Below, piece after piece: positions 6,092 to 11,474 of a DNA stretch of 11,474 nucleotides; positions within the stretch are counted from its first letter, which is position 1; every line of letters begins with the position of its first letter. The notes below the pieces were generated by a model that was not told the DNA's origin, did not search any database, and was given only the letters and a program-made list of their open reading frames with translations. The stretch spans positions 1 through 11,474 of the forward strand of contig JAUVAE010000011.1 in the NCBI GenBank assembly GCA_030591905.1, read 5' to 3'. Made by a program: the position numbers and the translations under genes. The stretch comes from Candidatus Komeilibacteria bacterium (GTDB taxonomy: Bacteria; Patescibacteriota; Patescibacteriia; UBA1558; S5-K13).

Positions 6092-6541
6092 TTATTTTAA
6101 TAGAAAATAGCAAATTATAATGGGGATAAATTGAATAAAGTATTCAAGTATGTGATTAGTTTTGTATTTAATTATTTGATGAGCAAAATTATTTAGATCA
6201 TCTGCCCATTTGAAAAATTTAAATTTTGTTACTTGATATACTCCCCATAAAATATCAGGTAAAATAGCACCAGAAATAGCGGCTATGATACTATAAATAT
6301 TATAGTGATATGTTTTGTAAAAAGTTATGCCTATTATCAAAACAAATAAGACATCTAAAGAAGCTAAAATTAGGTAATTTAAATTTTCTTTTTTAAAACC
6401 ATTATCAATATTGTCACCATCACCATGAGGAATAGCATCAAGGATATAATGTAATATAAAATTAACTATAAATAATAGTAAAGGATTATGAATGTATTTG
6501 ATGCTGGTTAAAGCAACTATGCTGTGAACACTTAAAAACAT
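6092..6541 (-). CDS. Small integral membrane protein, unknown function
   Basis: The 149-residue protein has about four hydrophobic segments (roughly 20-37, 54-76, 82-103 and 130-148) and a lysine-rich stretch before the last. Charged residues inside or next to membrane segments stand out: H31, D35, H39 and D41 in HYILDAIPHGD, and D in ILPDILWG. His and Asp placed this way recall membrane-bound metal-dependent hydrolases of the YdjM/DUF457 type, but the match is loose and I would not assign the function. It is the only complete minus-strand gene here, convergent with the ferredoxin and divergent from the tRNA cluster. The ATG is placed exactly where transcription should start, which suggests a leaderless mRNA. 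Confidence 0.8.
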   Translation of the reverse strand: MFLSVHSIVALTSIKYIHNPLLLFIVNFILHYILDAIPHGDGDNIDNGFKKENLNYLILASLDVLFVLIIGITFYKTYHYNIYSIIAAISGAILPDILWGVYQVTKFKFFKWADDLNNFAHQIIKYKTNHILEYFIQFIPIIICYFLLK

Positions 6542-6547
6542 AAGTGT

Positions 6548-6556
6548 ATTATAGCA
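6548..6556 (-). promoter_or_regulatory. Extended -10 promoter giving a leaderless mRNA
   Basis: On the minus strand TGCTATAAT (6556 down to 6548) is a perfect extended -10. Exactly six bases (ACACTT) separate it from the ATG, so the expected first transcribed base is the A of the start codon. No good -35 is seen. Confidence 0.6.
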
Positions 6557-6573
6557 TATTTTATTTAATAGAG

Positions 6574-6602
6574 TTGACTAATTTATCTATTTTAATTATA
6601 AT
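6574..6602 (+). promoter_or_regulatory. Promoter of the tRNA cluster
   Basis: TTGACT (6574-6579), a 17-base spacer and TATAAT (6597-6602) make one of the strongest promoters in the window. Transcription should begin near 6609, about 26 bases before tRNA-Leu. It is divergent from the membrane-protein promoter. Confidence 0.8.
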
Positions 6603-6634
6603 GACAAGCGATTCTAAATGAGTGTTTATGATTT

Positions 6635-6720
6635 GCCGAAGTGGCGGAACTGGTAGACGCGCACGACTCAAAATCGTGTGGACTTTGTCCGTGAGAGTTC
6701 AAGTCTCTCCTTCGGCACCA
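6635..6720 (+). tRNA. tRNA-Leu (anticodon CAA)
   Basis: The acceptor GCCGAAG pairs fully with CTTCGGC, followed by discriminator A and an encoded CCA. The anticodon stem CACGA/TCGTG encloses CTCAAAA, giving CAA, which reads UUG. The long variable arm (GGAC-TTT-GTCC) makes it a class II tRNA, as expected for leucine. The length of 86 bases is normal. Confidence 0.95.
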
Positions 6721-6749
6721 TTGACAAGTAGGTGAATATTTATTATCAT
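6721..6749 (+). promoter_or_regulatory. Internal promoter for the initiator tRNA
   Basis: A perfect TTGACA (6721-6726) starts right after the tRNA-Leu CCA end. After a 17-base spacer comes TATCAT (6744-6749), the same -10 variant as the promoter at 72-77. The predicted start near 6756 is only about five bases before tRNA-fMet, so the initiator tRNA may be transcribed separately with a very short leader. Confidence 0.65.
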
Positions 6750-6760
6750 CTTTATATCAT

Positions 6761-6834
<74 letters not shown>

Positions 6835-6837
<3 letters not shown>

Positions 6838-6863
6838 ACTTACGCTCTTCGAGCTTCAGTTGG
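6835..6863 (+). other. Stem-loop immediately after tRNA-fMet
   Basis: CCAACT (6835-6840), which includes the tRNA CCA end, pairs with AGTTGG (6858-6863). Inside is a second stem, GCTC-TTC-GAGC (6844-6854). No T-run follows directly, so it is not a classical terminator. It may affect 3' processing of the initiator tRNA precursor or be a small intergenic repeat. Confidence 0.5.
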
Positions 6864-6914
6864 CGGGCCATTTATTTTTTAAATTCTTAGTAAGTCAAAT
6901 TTATTCATATCTGG

Positions 6915-6954
6915 CTTGCCGTGAATTTAGGTGAAACGAATAGTTCACGGCAGG
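6915..6954 (+). repeat. Inverted repeat overlapping the 5' end of the next tRNA
   Basis: TGCCGTGAA (6917-6925) is a perfect inverse of TTCACGGCA (6944-6952). A T-G and a C-G pair can extend it to 11 pairs. The right arm takes in the first bases of the CAT elongator tRNA, so the leader can pair with the tRNA acceptor strand. Confidence 0.65.
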
Positions 6955-7025
6955 GTAGCTCAGTTGGTTAGAGCGCAGGACTCATAAGCCTGAGGTCGCG
7001 AGTTCAATTCTCGCCCCTGCTACCA
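6949..7025 (+). tRNA. Elongator tRNA-Met (anticodon CAT)
   Basis: This is a 77-base cloverleaf with acceptor GGCAGGG against CCCTGCT, discriminator A and an encoded CCA. Pair 1:72 is G-T. The D arm GCTC/GAGC and T arm GCGAG/CTCGC are regular. The anticodon loop CTCATAA gives CAT with a normal T33. The stem CAGGA/GCCTG has an A31-G39 mismatch next to the loop. The lack of an unpaired C1 excludes the initiator. A CAT anticodon could also be the lysidine-modified tRNA-Ile2, but overall similarity favours elongator methionine. Amino-acid identity is less sure than the tRNA call. Confidence 0.85.
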
Positions 7026-7038
7026 TTTACCTTATTAT

Positions 7039-7058
7039 CATCCGAAAGGATGTTTTTT
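7039..7058 (+). terminator. Terminator of the tRNA cluster
   Basis: CATCC-GAAA-GGATG (7039-7052) is a five-pair stem with a stable GNRA loop. Six T (7053-7058) follow. It lies 13 bases after the last tRNA. Confidence 0.75.
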
Positions 7059-7072
7059 GTTATCTATTTTTC

Positions 7073-7081
7073 TGTTATAAT
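7073..7081 (+). promoter_or_regulatory. Extended -10 promoter of parA-parB
   Basis: TGTTATAAT is a perfect TG-N-TATAAT. No -35 is found at a normal distance, which is acceptable for extended -10 promoters. The predicted start near 7088 leaves a long leader of about 100 bases before parA. The leader begins with a strong hairpin. Confidence 0.6.
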
Positions 7082-7085
7082 AAGA

Positions 7086-7113
7086 CTAGATTTTGGCAAA
7101 CATCAAAATCTAG
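7086..7113 (+). promoter_or_regulatory. Perfect inverted repeat at the 5' end of the parA mRNA
   Basis: CTAGATTTTG (7086-7095) and CAAAATCTAG (7104-7113) are exact inverses around an eight-base loop. Position +1 of the predicted transcript falls at the start of the left arm. It may be a 5'-terminal RNA hairpin protecting the message, or a DNA operator, for instance for autoregulation. It does not resemble a parS site. Confidence 0.65.
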
Positions 7114-7189
7114 AAATTATAAAATCCAATATATAAATTCTAAACAAGTTTTAATATTTGGAATCTCGAATTTATTATTTAAATTATTT

Positions 7190-7969
7190 ATGCCAGAAAC
7201 AATTGCCATAGTAAATCAAAAAGGAGGGGTTGGTAAAACTACAACTTCAATTAATTTAGCGGCCTATTTAACATATTTTGGAAAAAAAGTATTAATTGTT
7301 GATGTTGATTCTCAAGGAAACGCTTCTTCTGGACTTGGTATTGATTATAAAAATTTAGATCATGGTATGTATGAGGTTATAATACCAGGACCGATTACAA
7401 TGAAAAAAATAATTTTATCTACTACTTTAGAAGGCTTGCATTTAGCTCCCTCAACTCCTAATTTGGCTGGAGCTAGTGTAGATTTAGTTCAATTAGACGA
7501 AAGAGAATACCGTCTTTTGCATAATTTGAAAGATATTTATGATTATTATGATTTTATATTAATTGATTGTCCGCCATCTCTTGGTTTGATAACTATTAAT
7601 GCTTTAGTAGCAGCTGATCATGTTTTAATTCCAGTTCAATGCGAATATTATGCTTTAGAAGGTCTTGGTCAATTATTAAACACAGTTACTTTAATTAAAG
7701 AAAATTTGAATAGTAGATTAAATATTTTAGGAGCGGTTTTAACAATGTATGATAAGAGAAATAGATTAAGTGAAGAAGTATTTAATGAACTTTATAGGTA
7801 TTTTCCAAATAAAATTTTTAGAACAGTGATTCCTAGAAGTGTTAGACTAGCAGAAGCTCCTTCGCATGGAAAGAGTATTTTAGATTATGATCCGAGGTCT
7901 GTGGGAGCAAAAGCTTATGAAAGATTAGCAAGAGAAATTTTAGGTTCATATGATTCTTTAAAAAGTTAG
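7190..7969 (+). CDS. parA: Chromosome partitioning ATPase ParA (Soj)
   Basis: This Walker-type ATPase of 259 residues forms a DNA-bound gradient that moves ParB-parS complexes apart during chromosome segregation. The deviant Walker A KGGVGKTT (11-18) has the signature lysine K11 used for dimerisation. A second motif, DVDSQGN (38-44), and Walker B FILIDCPP (122-129) follow. The PRSVRLAEAPSHGKS region typical of chromosomal Soj proteins is in the last quarter. There is no N-terminal helix-turn-helix extension, so it is the chromosomal rather than the plasmid type Ia form. parB follows after 17 bases, so the two form an operon. The ATG has no Shine-Dalgarno. The leader is long and structured. 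Confidence 0.95.
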   Translation: MPETIAIVNQKGGVGKTTTSINLAAYLTYFGKKVLIVDVDSQGNASSGLGIDYKNLDHGMYEVIIPGPITMKKIILSTTLEGLHLAPSTPNLAGASVDLVQLDEREYRLLHNLKDIYDYYDFILIDCPPSLGLITINALVAADHVLIPVQCEYYALEGLGQLLNTVTLIKENLNSRLNILGAVLTMYDKRNRLSEEVFNELYRYFPNKIFRTVIPRSVRLAEAPSHGKSILDYDPRSVGAKAYERLAREILGSYDSLKS

Positions 7970-7986
7970 AAATTAACAATAGCATT

Positions 7987-8880
7987 ATGGCTAAATATGG
8001 TTTAGGTAGAGGATTGGGATCCTTAATACCTAAAAAAAATAATCTTGAACCAGTTCATTATATGGATATTAAAGATACTGGATCGGATTCAAATTATAAA
8101 AATATTAAGGAAGAAGTCGTAGAAATAAGTGTAGGAGATGTTCGGTCAAATCCATGGCAACCGAGGACAAATTTTGATAAAGAAAAATTAAAGGAATTAG
8201 TTAATTCTATTAGAGAACATGGCATTATTCAGCCTTTAATTGTTACTAAAACAAATAAAGGTTATCAATTAGTAGCCGGAGAAAGAAGATTAAAAGCGGC
8301 TATAATATTAGGAATGTTTAGAGTTCCAGTTATTGTTAGAGATATAAGTGATATGAAAAAATTGGAATTAGCTGTAATTGAAAATGTTCAGAGAAGTAAT
8401 TTAGATGTTTTAGAAGAAGCTGAGGCATATTATAGATTAATGGATGAATTTAGTTTAACTCAGGAAGAAGTAGCTAAGAAAGTTGGTAAAAGTCGTTCCA
8501 CTGTAGCCAATATTTTAAGATTAAGAGATTTACCTGATTCAATTAAAAAATATTTGAGTAACGAAAAAATTAGTTTTGGACATGCTAAGATATTACTTTC
8601 TTTAGAAAATGAGAAAAAGCAAAAGGAATTATTAAAAAGAATTTTAATAGAAGATTTAAATGTCCGCGATACAGAAGAAGAAGTACAGAAAGTTTCTGTT
8701 AAAGCTCATCAGAGAGTAGTAGTTAAAGATGCTAATCTTCTAGCCAAAGAAGAAGAACTTCGAAATCATTTAAATACCAAAGTTAAAATTAACGATCAGA
8801 AAGGTAAGGGAAGTATTTCTATCGATTATTATTCAAAAGAGGAATTAAGAGATATTTTAGAAAAGATTTTAAAGTCATAA
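7987..8880 (+). CDS. parB: Chromosome partitioning protein ParB (Spo0J)
   Basis: ParB is a CTP-dependent DNA clamp that loads at parS sites near the origin and stimulates ParA. It has 297 residues. The N-terminal GLGRGLGSLIP (5-15) is the conserved ParA-activating peptide. The CTP-binding region shows GERRLKA (98-104) and ENVQR (133-137). A helix-turn-helix (about 159-180, LTQEEVAKKVGKSRSTVANI) recognises parS. The last 50 residues form the dimerisation domain. All key arginines of the CTP motifs are kept. It is translated from the same transcript as parA and ends before a strong terminator. I found no parS site in the window. Confidence 0.95.
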   Translation: MAKYGLGRGLGSLIPKKNNLEPVHYMDIKDTGSDSNYKNIKEEVVEISVGDVRSNPWQPRTNFDKEKLKELVNSIREHGIIQPLIVTKTNKGYQLVAGERRLKAAIILGMFRVPVIVRDISDMKKLELAVIENVQRSNLDVLEEAEAYYRLMDEFSLTQEEVAKKVGKSRSTVANILRLRDLPDSIKKYLSNEKISFGHAKILLSLENEKKQKELLKRILIEDLNVRDTEEEVQKVSVKAHQRVVVKDANLLAKEEELRNHLNTKVKINDQKGKGSISIDYYSKEELRDILEKILKS

Positions 8881-8896
8881 AATATAAATTTTTATA

Positions 8897-8927
8897 AAAA
8901 AGCCGCTTAGAATTTAAGCGGCTTTTT
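8897..8927. terminator. Strong terminator after parB
   Basis: AAAAAGCCGCTTA (8897-8909) and TAAGCGGCTTTTT (8915-8927) are exact inverses: 13 pairs around a five-base loop, with A and T tracts. It is the best intrinsic terminator in the window and could act in both directions. Confidence 0.92.
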
Positions 8928-9078
8928 CATTTTTTCGAGTTTTTCGATTTTTTTTATTGATTTTTCTCCCAACCTTCTAAAGCTCATAAAGCGTAGAATG
9001 GTTATTTTTTTATTTAATTTTTAATATAAAAATATAGTATTTTTATCAAAAAATGTCAAGTATTTTATCCACCTTTTC

Positions 9079-9110
9079 ATCCCCACACTTACTAATTAAG
9101 TTGTGGGGAT
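9079..9110. repeat. Hairpin with GC-rich arms upstream of gyrA
   Basis: ATCCCCACA (9079-9087) and TGTGGGGAT (9102-9110) are exact inverses. The stem continues with CTTA/TAAG around loop CTAAT, leaving one bulged T, for 13 pairs in all. No T-run follows directly. It lies five bases upstream of the gyrA -35, so an operator role is possible. Confidence 0.7.
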
Positions 9111-9114
9111 TTAC

Positions 9115-9143
9115 TTGATTTTTCCTTTAAAATAGAGTAAAAT
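9115..9143 (+). promoter_or_regulatory. Probable gyrA promoter
   Basis: TTGATT (9115-9120), a 17-base spacer and TAAAAT (9138-9143) give a good but not perfect match. The predicted start is near 9150, with a leader of about 38 bases. Confidence 0.55.
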
Positions 9144-9167
9144 AAAGATGACTTAATAGTCATTTTT
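9144..9167 (+). promoter_or_regulatory. Hairpin at the start of the gyrA transcript
   Basis: ATGACT (9148-9153), loop TAAT and AGTCAT (9158-9163) form a perfect stem. Flanking A and T bases can extend it to ten pairs with one G-T. It overlaps the predicted +1 and is followed by T-rich sequence, so it could be a 5' RNA hairpin, an operator or a weak attenuator. Confidence 0.5.
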
Positions 9168-9187
9168 ATTTATTTATCTTGTAATAT

Positions 9188-11474
9188 ATGGCGTGGAAAG
9201 TGAAGAAAGTAAAAGCAAAAAAAGTCGTAAAAAAGCCAGTAAAAAAAGCTATTCCTAAAAAGAAGAGTCCTGTTAAAGCTACTAAAAAAGTGATAAAGAA
9301 AGTTGTTTCTAAAAAGAAAATTACTACTAAGCCTGTTAAAAAAATAGCGAAGAAAGTCGAGAAAAAAGTAGTAAAAAAAGTCACTATTAAAGAAATTAAA
9401 AAATTAGTAATTAAAAAAGAAATAGTTAAAGAAATTAAAGAAGCCAAACCAGAAGTTGAAGTAGCTGACCCGGAAATAGTTGAGGATAAAATTACAATAG
9501 AGAGAACTCCTAATGGTAAAAATATTACTGATCAGCCCTTAGTGGAAGAAATGAAAACTTCTTATTTAGATTATGCTATGAGTGTTATTGTTTCTCGAGC
9601 TTTACCGGATGTGCGAGATGGTCTTAAGCCAGTACATAGAAGAATTCTTTATGCGATGTGGAAATTAGGATTAAGACCTAGTGCTAAATTTAGAAAATCA
9701 GCTACGGTAGTTGGTGAAGTTTTAGGTAAATATCATCCTCATGGAGATACTTCAGTTTATGATGCTATGGTAAGAATGGCTCAGGAGTTTTCATTACGAT
9801 ATATGTTAGTTAATGGCCAAGGTAATTTCGGTTCTATTGATGGAGACGGAGCTGCTGCTATGAGATACACGGAGGCCAAATTACAAAAAATCTCGGAAGA
9901 ATTATTATCTGATATAGAAAAAGATACAGTTGATTTTATGCCCAACTATGATGGTTCTCAAAAAGAACCAGTAGTTTTACCAGCTAAAGTTCCCAATCTT
10001 TTATTAAATGGTTCTATGGGTATTGCTGTGGGTATGGCTACTAATATTCCTCCTCATAATTTAAACGAAATTGTTGATGCTACTTGTTATTTAATTGATC
10101 ATCCTCAGGCTGATGTAGATGCTTTAATGGAATTTGTAAAAGGACCTGATTTTCCAACCGGTGGAATCGCTTATGATATTAAAGAATTAAAATCAGCTTA
10201 TTCAACTGGTAAAGGGGGTATTGTAGTTAGAGCTAAGACTGAAATTACCGAAGCTAAGAAAGGATTCAAAATTATTGTTTCGGAAATTCCTTACCAAGTA
10301 AATAAATCAACTCTTTTAGAAAAAATTGCTAATTTGGTTAAAGATAAAAAAATAACTGGAGTTAGTGATTTGCGGGATGAATCTAATAAGGACGGTATTA
10401 GGATTGTTATTTATTTAAAAGATTCGGCTTATCCTAAGAAAATTTTGAATAGTTTATATAAACATACTCAATTACAGGATAAATTTCATTTTAATATGGT
10501 TGCTTTAGTTGATGGTATTCAACCTAAGCTTTTGACTTTGAAGACAATTTTAAGTGAGTTTATTAAACATCGACAAGAAGTGGTTACTAGAAGAGTAACT
10601 TTTGATTTGAATAAAGCTAAAGATAGAGCTCATATTTTAGAAGGTTTAGTAATGGCTTTAGAAAAAATTGATGCTATTATCAAAACAATTAAACAATCTA
10701 AAGACAAAGAAATTGCTAAAGTTAATTTAATTAAGAAATTTAAGTTAACAGATAGACAAGCAGTAGCGATTTTAGAAATGAAATTGCAACAATTAGCCAA
10801 TTTAGAAAAATTAAAATTAGAAGAAGAACTTAAAGAAAAGAAAAGGATTATTAAAGAATTAACAGCAATTTTGAAGGACCCTAAGAAAATTTTGAAAATT
10901 ATTAAAGATGAGCTTGCTGAAATTAAAAATAAATATGGCGACGAGAGAAGAACTAGGATTATTAAAGGTAAAGTTGATCAGATTTCTAGTGAAGATTTAA
11001 TTCCTAAAGAAGATATTGTAGTAATTATGACTAAAGATGGTTATATTAAACGAATGTCTACTAGTAACTTCCATACTCAAAATAGAGGTGGTAAGGGGGT
11101 TATCGGTTCAGCTACTAAAGAAGAAGATATTATTGAGAGATTATTTTCTTGTACGACTCATTCAGATTTATTGTTCTTTACTAGTCGAGGTAGAGTATTT
11201 CAATTAAAATCTTATGAAATTCCAGTGGCCACCAGACAAGCTAAGGGTCAAAATATTGTTAACTTTTTACAATTAGCCCCAGAAGAAAAAGTAAATGCTA
11301 TTTTACCTAATGATGAAATTTCTCAATTTAAATATTTAATGTTTATCACTAAAAATGGTTTAATTAAAAAAACGGAAATTGATAAATTTTCTAACGTTCG
11401 AAGATCGGGATTAATTTCAATTAAATTAAAAGATGGAGACTTTTTGAAATGGGTTAAGCCAACTACTGGTAAAG
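9188..11474 (+). CDS. gyrA: DNA gyrase subunit A with a lysine-rich N-terminal extension (3' end outside the window)
   Basis: GyrA is the cleavage and rejoining subunit of gyrase, which introduces negative supercoils with GyrB. The frame is open for 762 codons to the edge. The core starts near residue 106, with EEMKTSYLDYAMS at 120-132. Catalytic tyrosine is Y227 in AAAMRYTE (equivalent to E. coli Y122). The quinolone region reads HPHGDTSVYD, with Thr and Asp at the positions of E. coli S83 and D87. A GyrA box QNRGGKG (631-637) marks gyrase rather than topoisomerase IV. Residues 1 to about 105 are extra: 38 of the first 90 are lysine, with VKKP and KKVVKK-like repeats and one acidic residue (E58) before residue 69, as in histone H1 tails. 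A stop codon (TAA, 9182-9184) lies two codons upstream, so 9188 is the first possible ATG. The next in-frame ATG (9551) is inside the conserved core. Confidence 0.95.
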   Translation, partial: MAWKVKKVKAKKVVKKPVKKAIPKKKSPVKATKKVIKKVVSKKKITTKPVKKIAKKVEKKVVKKVTIKEIKKLVIKKEIVKEIKEAKPEVEVADPEIVEDKITIERTPNGKNITDQPLVEEMKTSYLDYAMSVIVSRALPDVRDGLKPVHRRILYAMWKLGLRPSAKFRKSATVVGEVLGKYHPHGDTSVYDAMVRMAQEFSLRYMLVNGQGNFGSIDGDGAAAMRYTEAKLQKISEELLSDIEKDTVDFMPNYDGSQKEPVVLPAKVPNLLLNGSMGIAVGMATNIPPHNLNEIVDATCYLIDHPQADVDALMEFVKGPDFPTGGIAYDIKELKSAYSTGKGGIVVRAKTEITEAKKGFKIIVSEIPYQVNKSTLLEKIANLVKDKKITGVSDLRDESNKDGIRIVIYLKDSAYPKKILNSLYKHTQLQDKFHFNMVALVDGIQPKLLTLKTILSEFIKHRQEVVTRRVTFDLNKAKDRAHILEGLVMALEKIDAIIKTIKQSKDKEIAKVNLIKKFKLTDRQAVAILEMKLQQLANLEKLKLEEELKEKKRIIKELTAILKDPKKILKIIKDELAEIKNKYGDERRTRIIKGKVDQISSEDLIPKEDIVVIMTKDGYIKRMSTSNFHTQNRGGKGVIGSATKEEDIIERLFSCTTHSDLLFFTSRGRVFQLKSYEIPVATRQAKGQNIVNFLQLAPEEKVNAILPNDEISQFKYLMFITKNGLIKKTEIDKFSNVRRSGLISIKLKDGDFLKWVKPTTGK

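Larger units (their letters stand above)
8928..9187. other. AT-rich non-coding region between parB and gyrA
   Basis: I see no gene here. The left part is T-rich. TTATCCACC (9065-9073) differs by one base from the common DnaA box. Then follow a long hairpin (9079-9110), a promoter (9115-9143) and a small hairpin (9144-9167). Position beside parAB and gyrA would suit an origin, but one near-box is not enough to call it. Confidence 0.5.

Noticed and set aside
6923..6950. GTGAAAC and GTTCAC near the third tRNA as a parS site
   Set aside because: The canonical parS is a 16-base palindrome with a central CACGTG-like core. Here the two halves are separated by CGAATA-type sequence and do not form it. 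I found no parS in the window.
7190..8880. parA-parB as a plasmid or phage partition system
   Set aside because: ParA lacks the plasmid-type N-terminal helix-turn-helix, ParB has the chromosomal LGRGL motif, and gyrA and tRNA genes are adjacent, so this is most likely chromosomal.
9166..9447. Minus-strand ORF of 93 codons, Phe/Thr-rich, looking like a membrane protein
   Set aside because: It is the complement of the lysine-rich GyrA tail (AAA/AAG read as TTT/CTT gives Phe and Leu). The plus frame continues into a clear GyrA core, so the plus strand is the coding one.

Overview
This is an AT-rich bacterial window with compact genes and the standard genetic code. The eight complete genes I read all end in TAA or TAG, and none has an internal TGA. 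Most genes have no Shine-Dalgarno sequence. The best guess is a Candidate Phyla Radiation (Patescibacteria) bacterium. That is inferred from overall style: a small lipoprotein, ComF and CaCA genes scattered singly, SD-poor starts and lysine-rich protein tails. No single marker proves it.

Layout. Positions 1-345 hold the promoter of a minus-strand gene off the left edge, back to back with a promoter, strong SD, 57-residue ORF and terminator. Positions 421-2940 encode a ClpC-type AAA+ unfoldase behind a near-consensus promoter. A repeat element with inverted ends (2941-3115) precedes a Cys-containing lipoprotein (3124-3777). A GC-rich nest of palindromes (3847-3988) lies upstream of comF (4001-4633). 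A CaCA-family cation antiporter follows (4700-5653), then a second copy of the inverted-end element (5668-5805), which runs up to a small Cys-rich ferredoxin (5817-5999). A bidirectional terminator separates the ferredoxin from a convergent small membrane-protein gene (6092-6541, minus). Then come tRNA-Leu(CAA), initiator tRNA-fMet and a CAT elongator tRNA (6635-7025), parA and parB (7190-8880), and the start of gyrA (9188 to the right edge, incomplete).

Functionally, parA-parB and gyrA form a chromosome-maintenance block for segregation and topology. The tRNA cluster serves translation, including initiation. ClpC serves protein quality control. The other genes look like independent single-gene units, each with its own promoter or terminator.

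No mobile-element gene, CRISPR array or defence system is visible. The most unusual items are the lysine-rich, histone-H1-like tail of about 105 residues on GyrA; the two copies of the inverted-end element placed directly before start codons; the REP-like palindrome cluster; the atypical initiator tRNA (C33, C1:U72, A29-U41); and possible 5'-terminal hairpins on the parA and gyrA transcripts.
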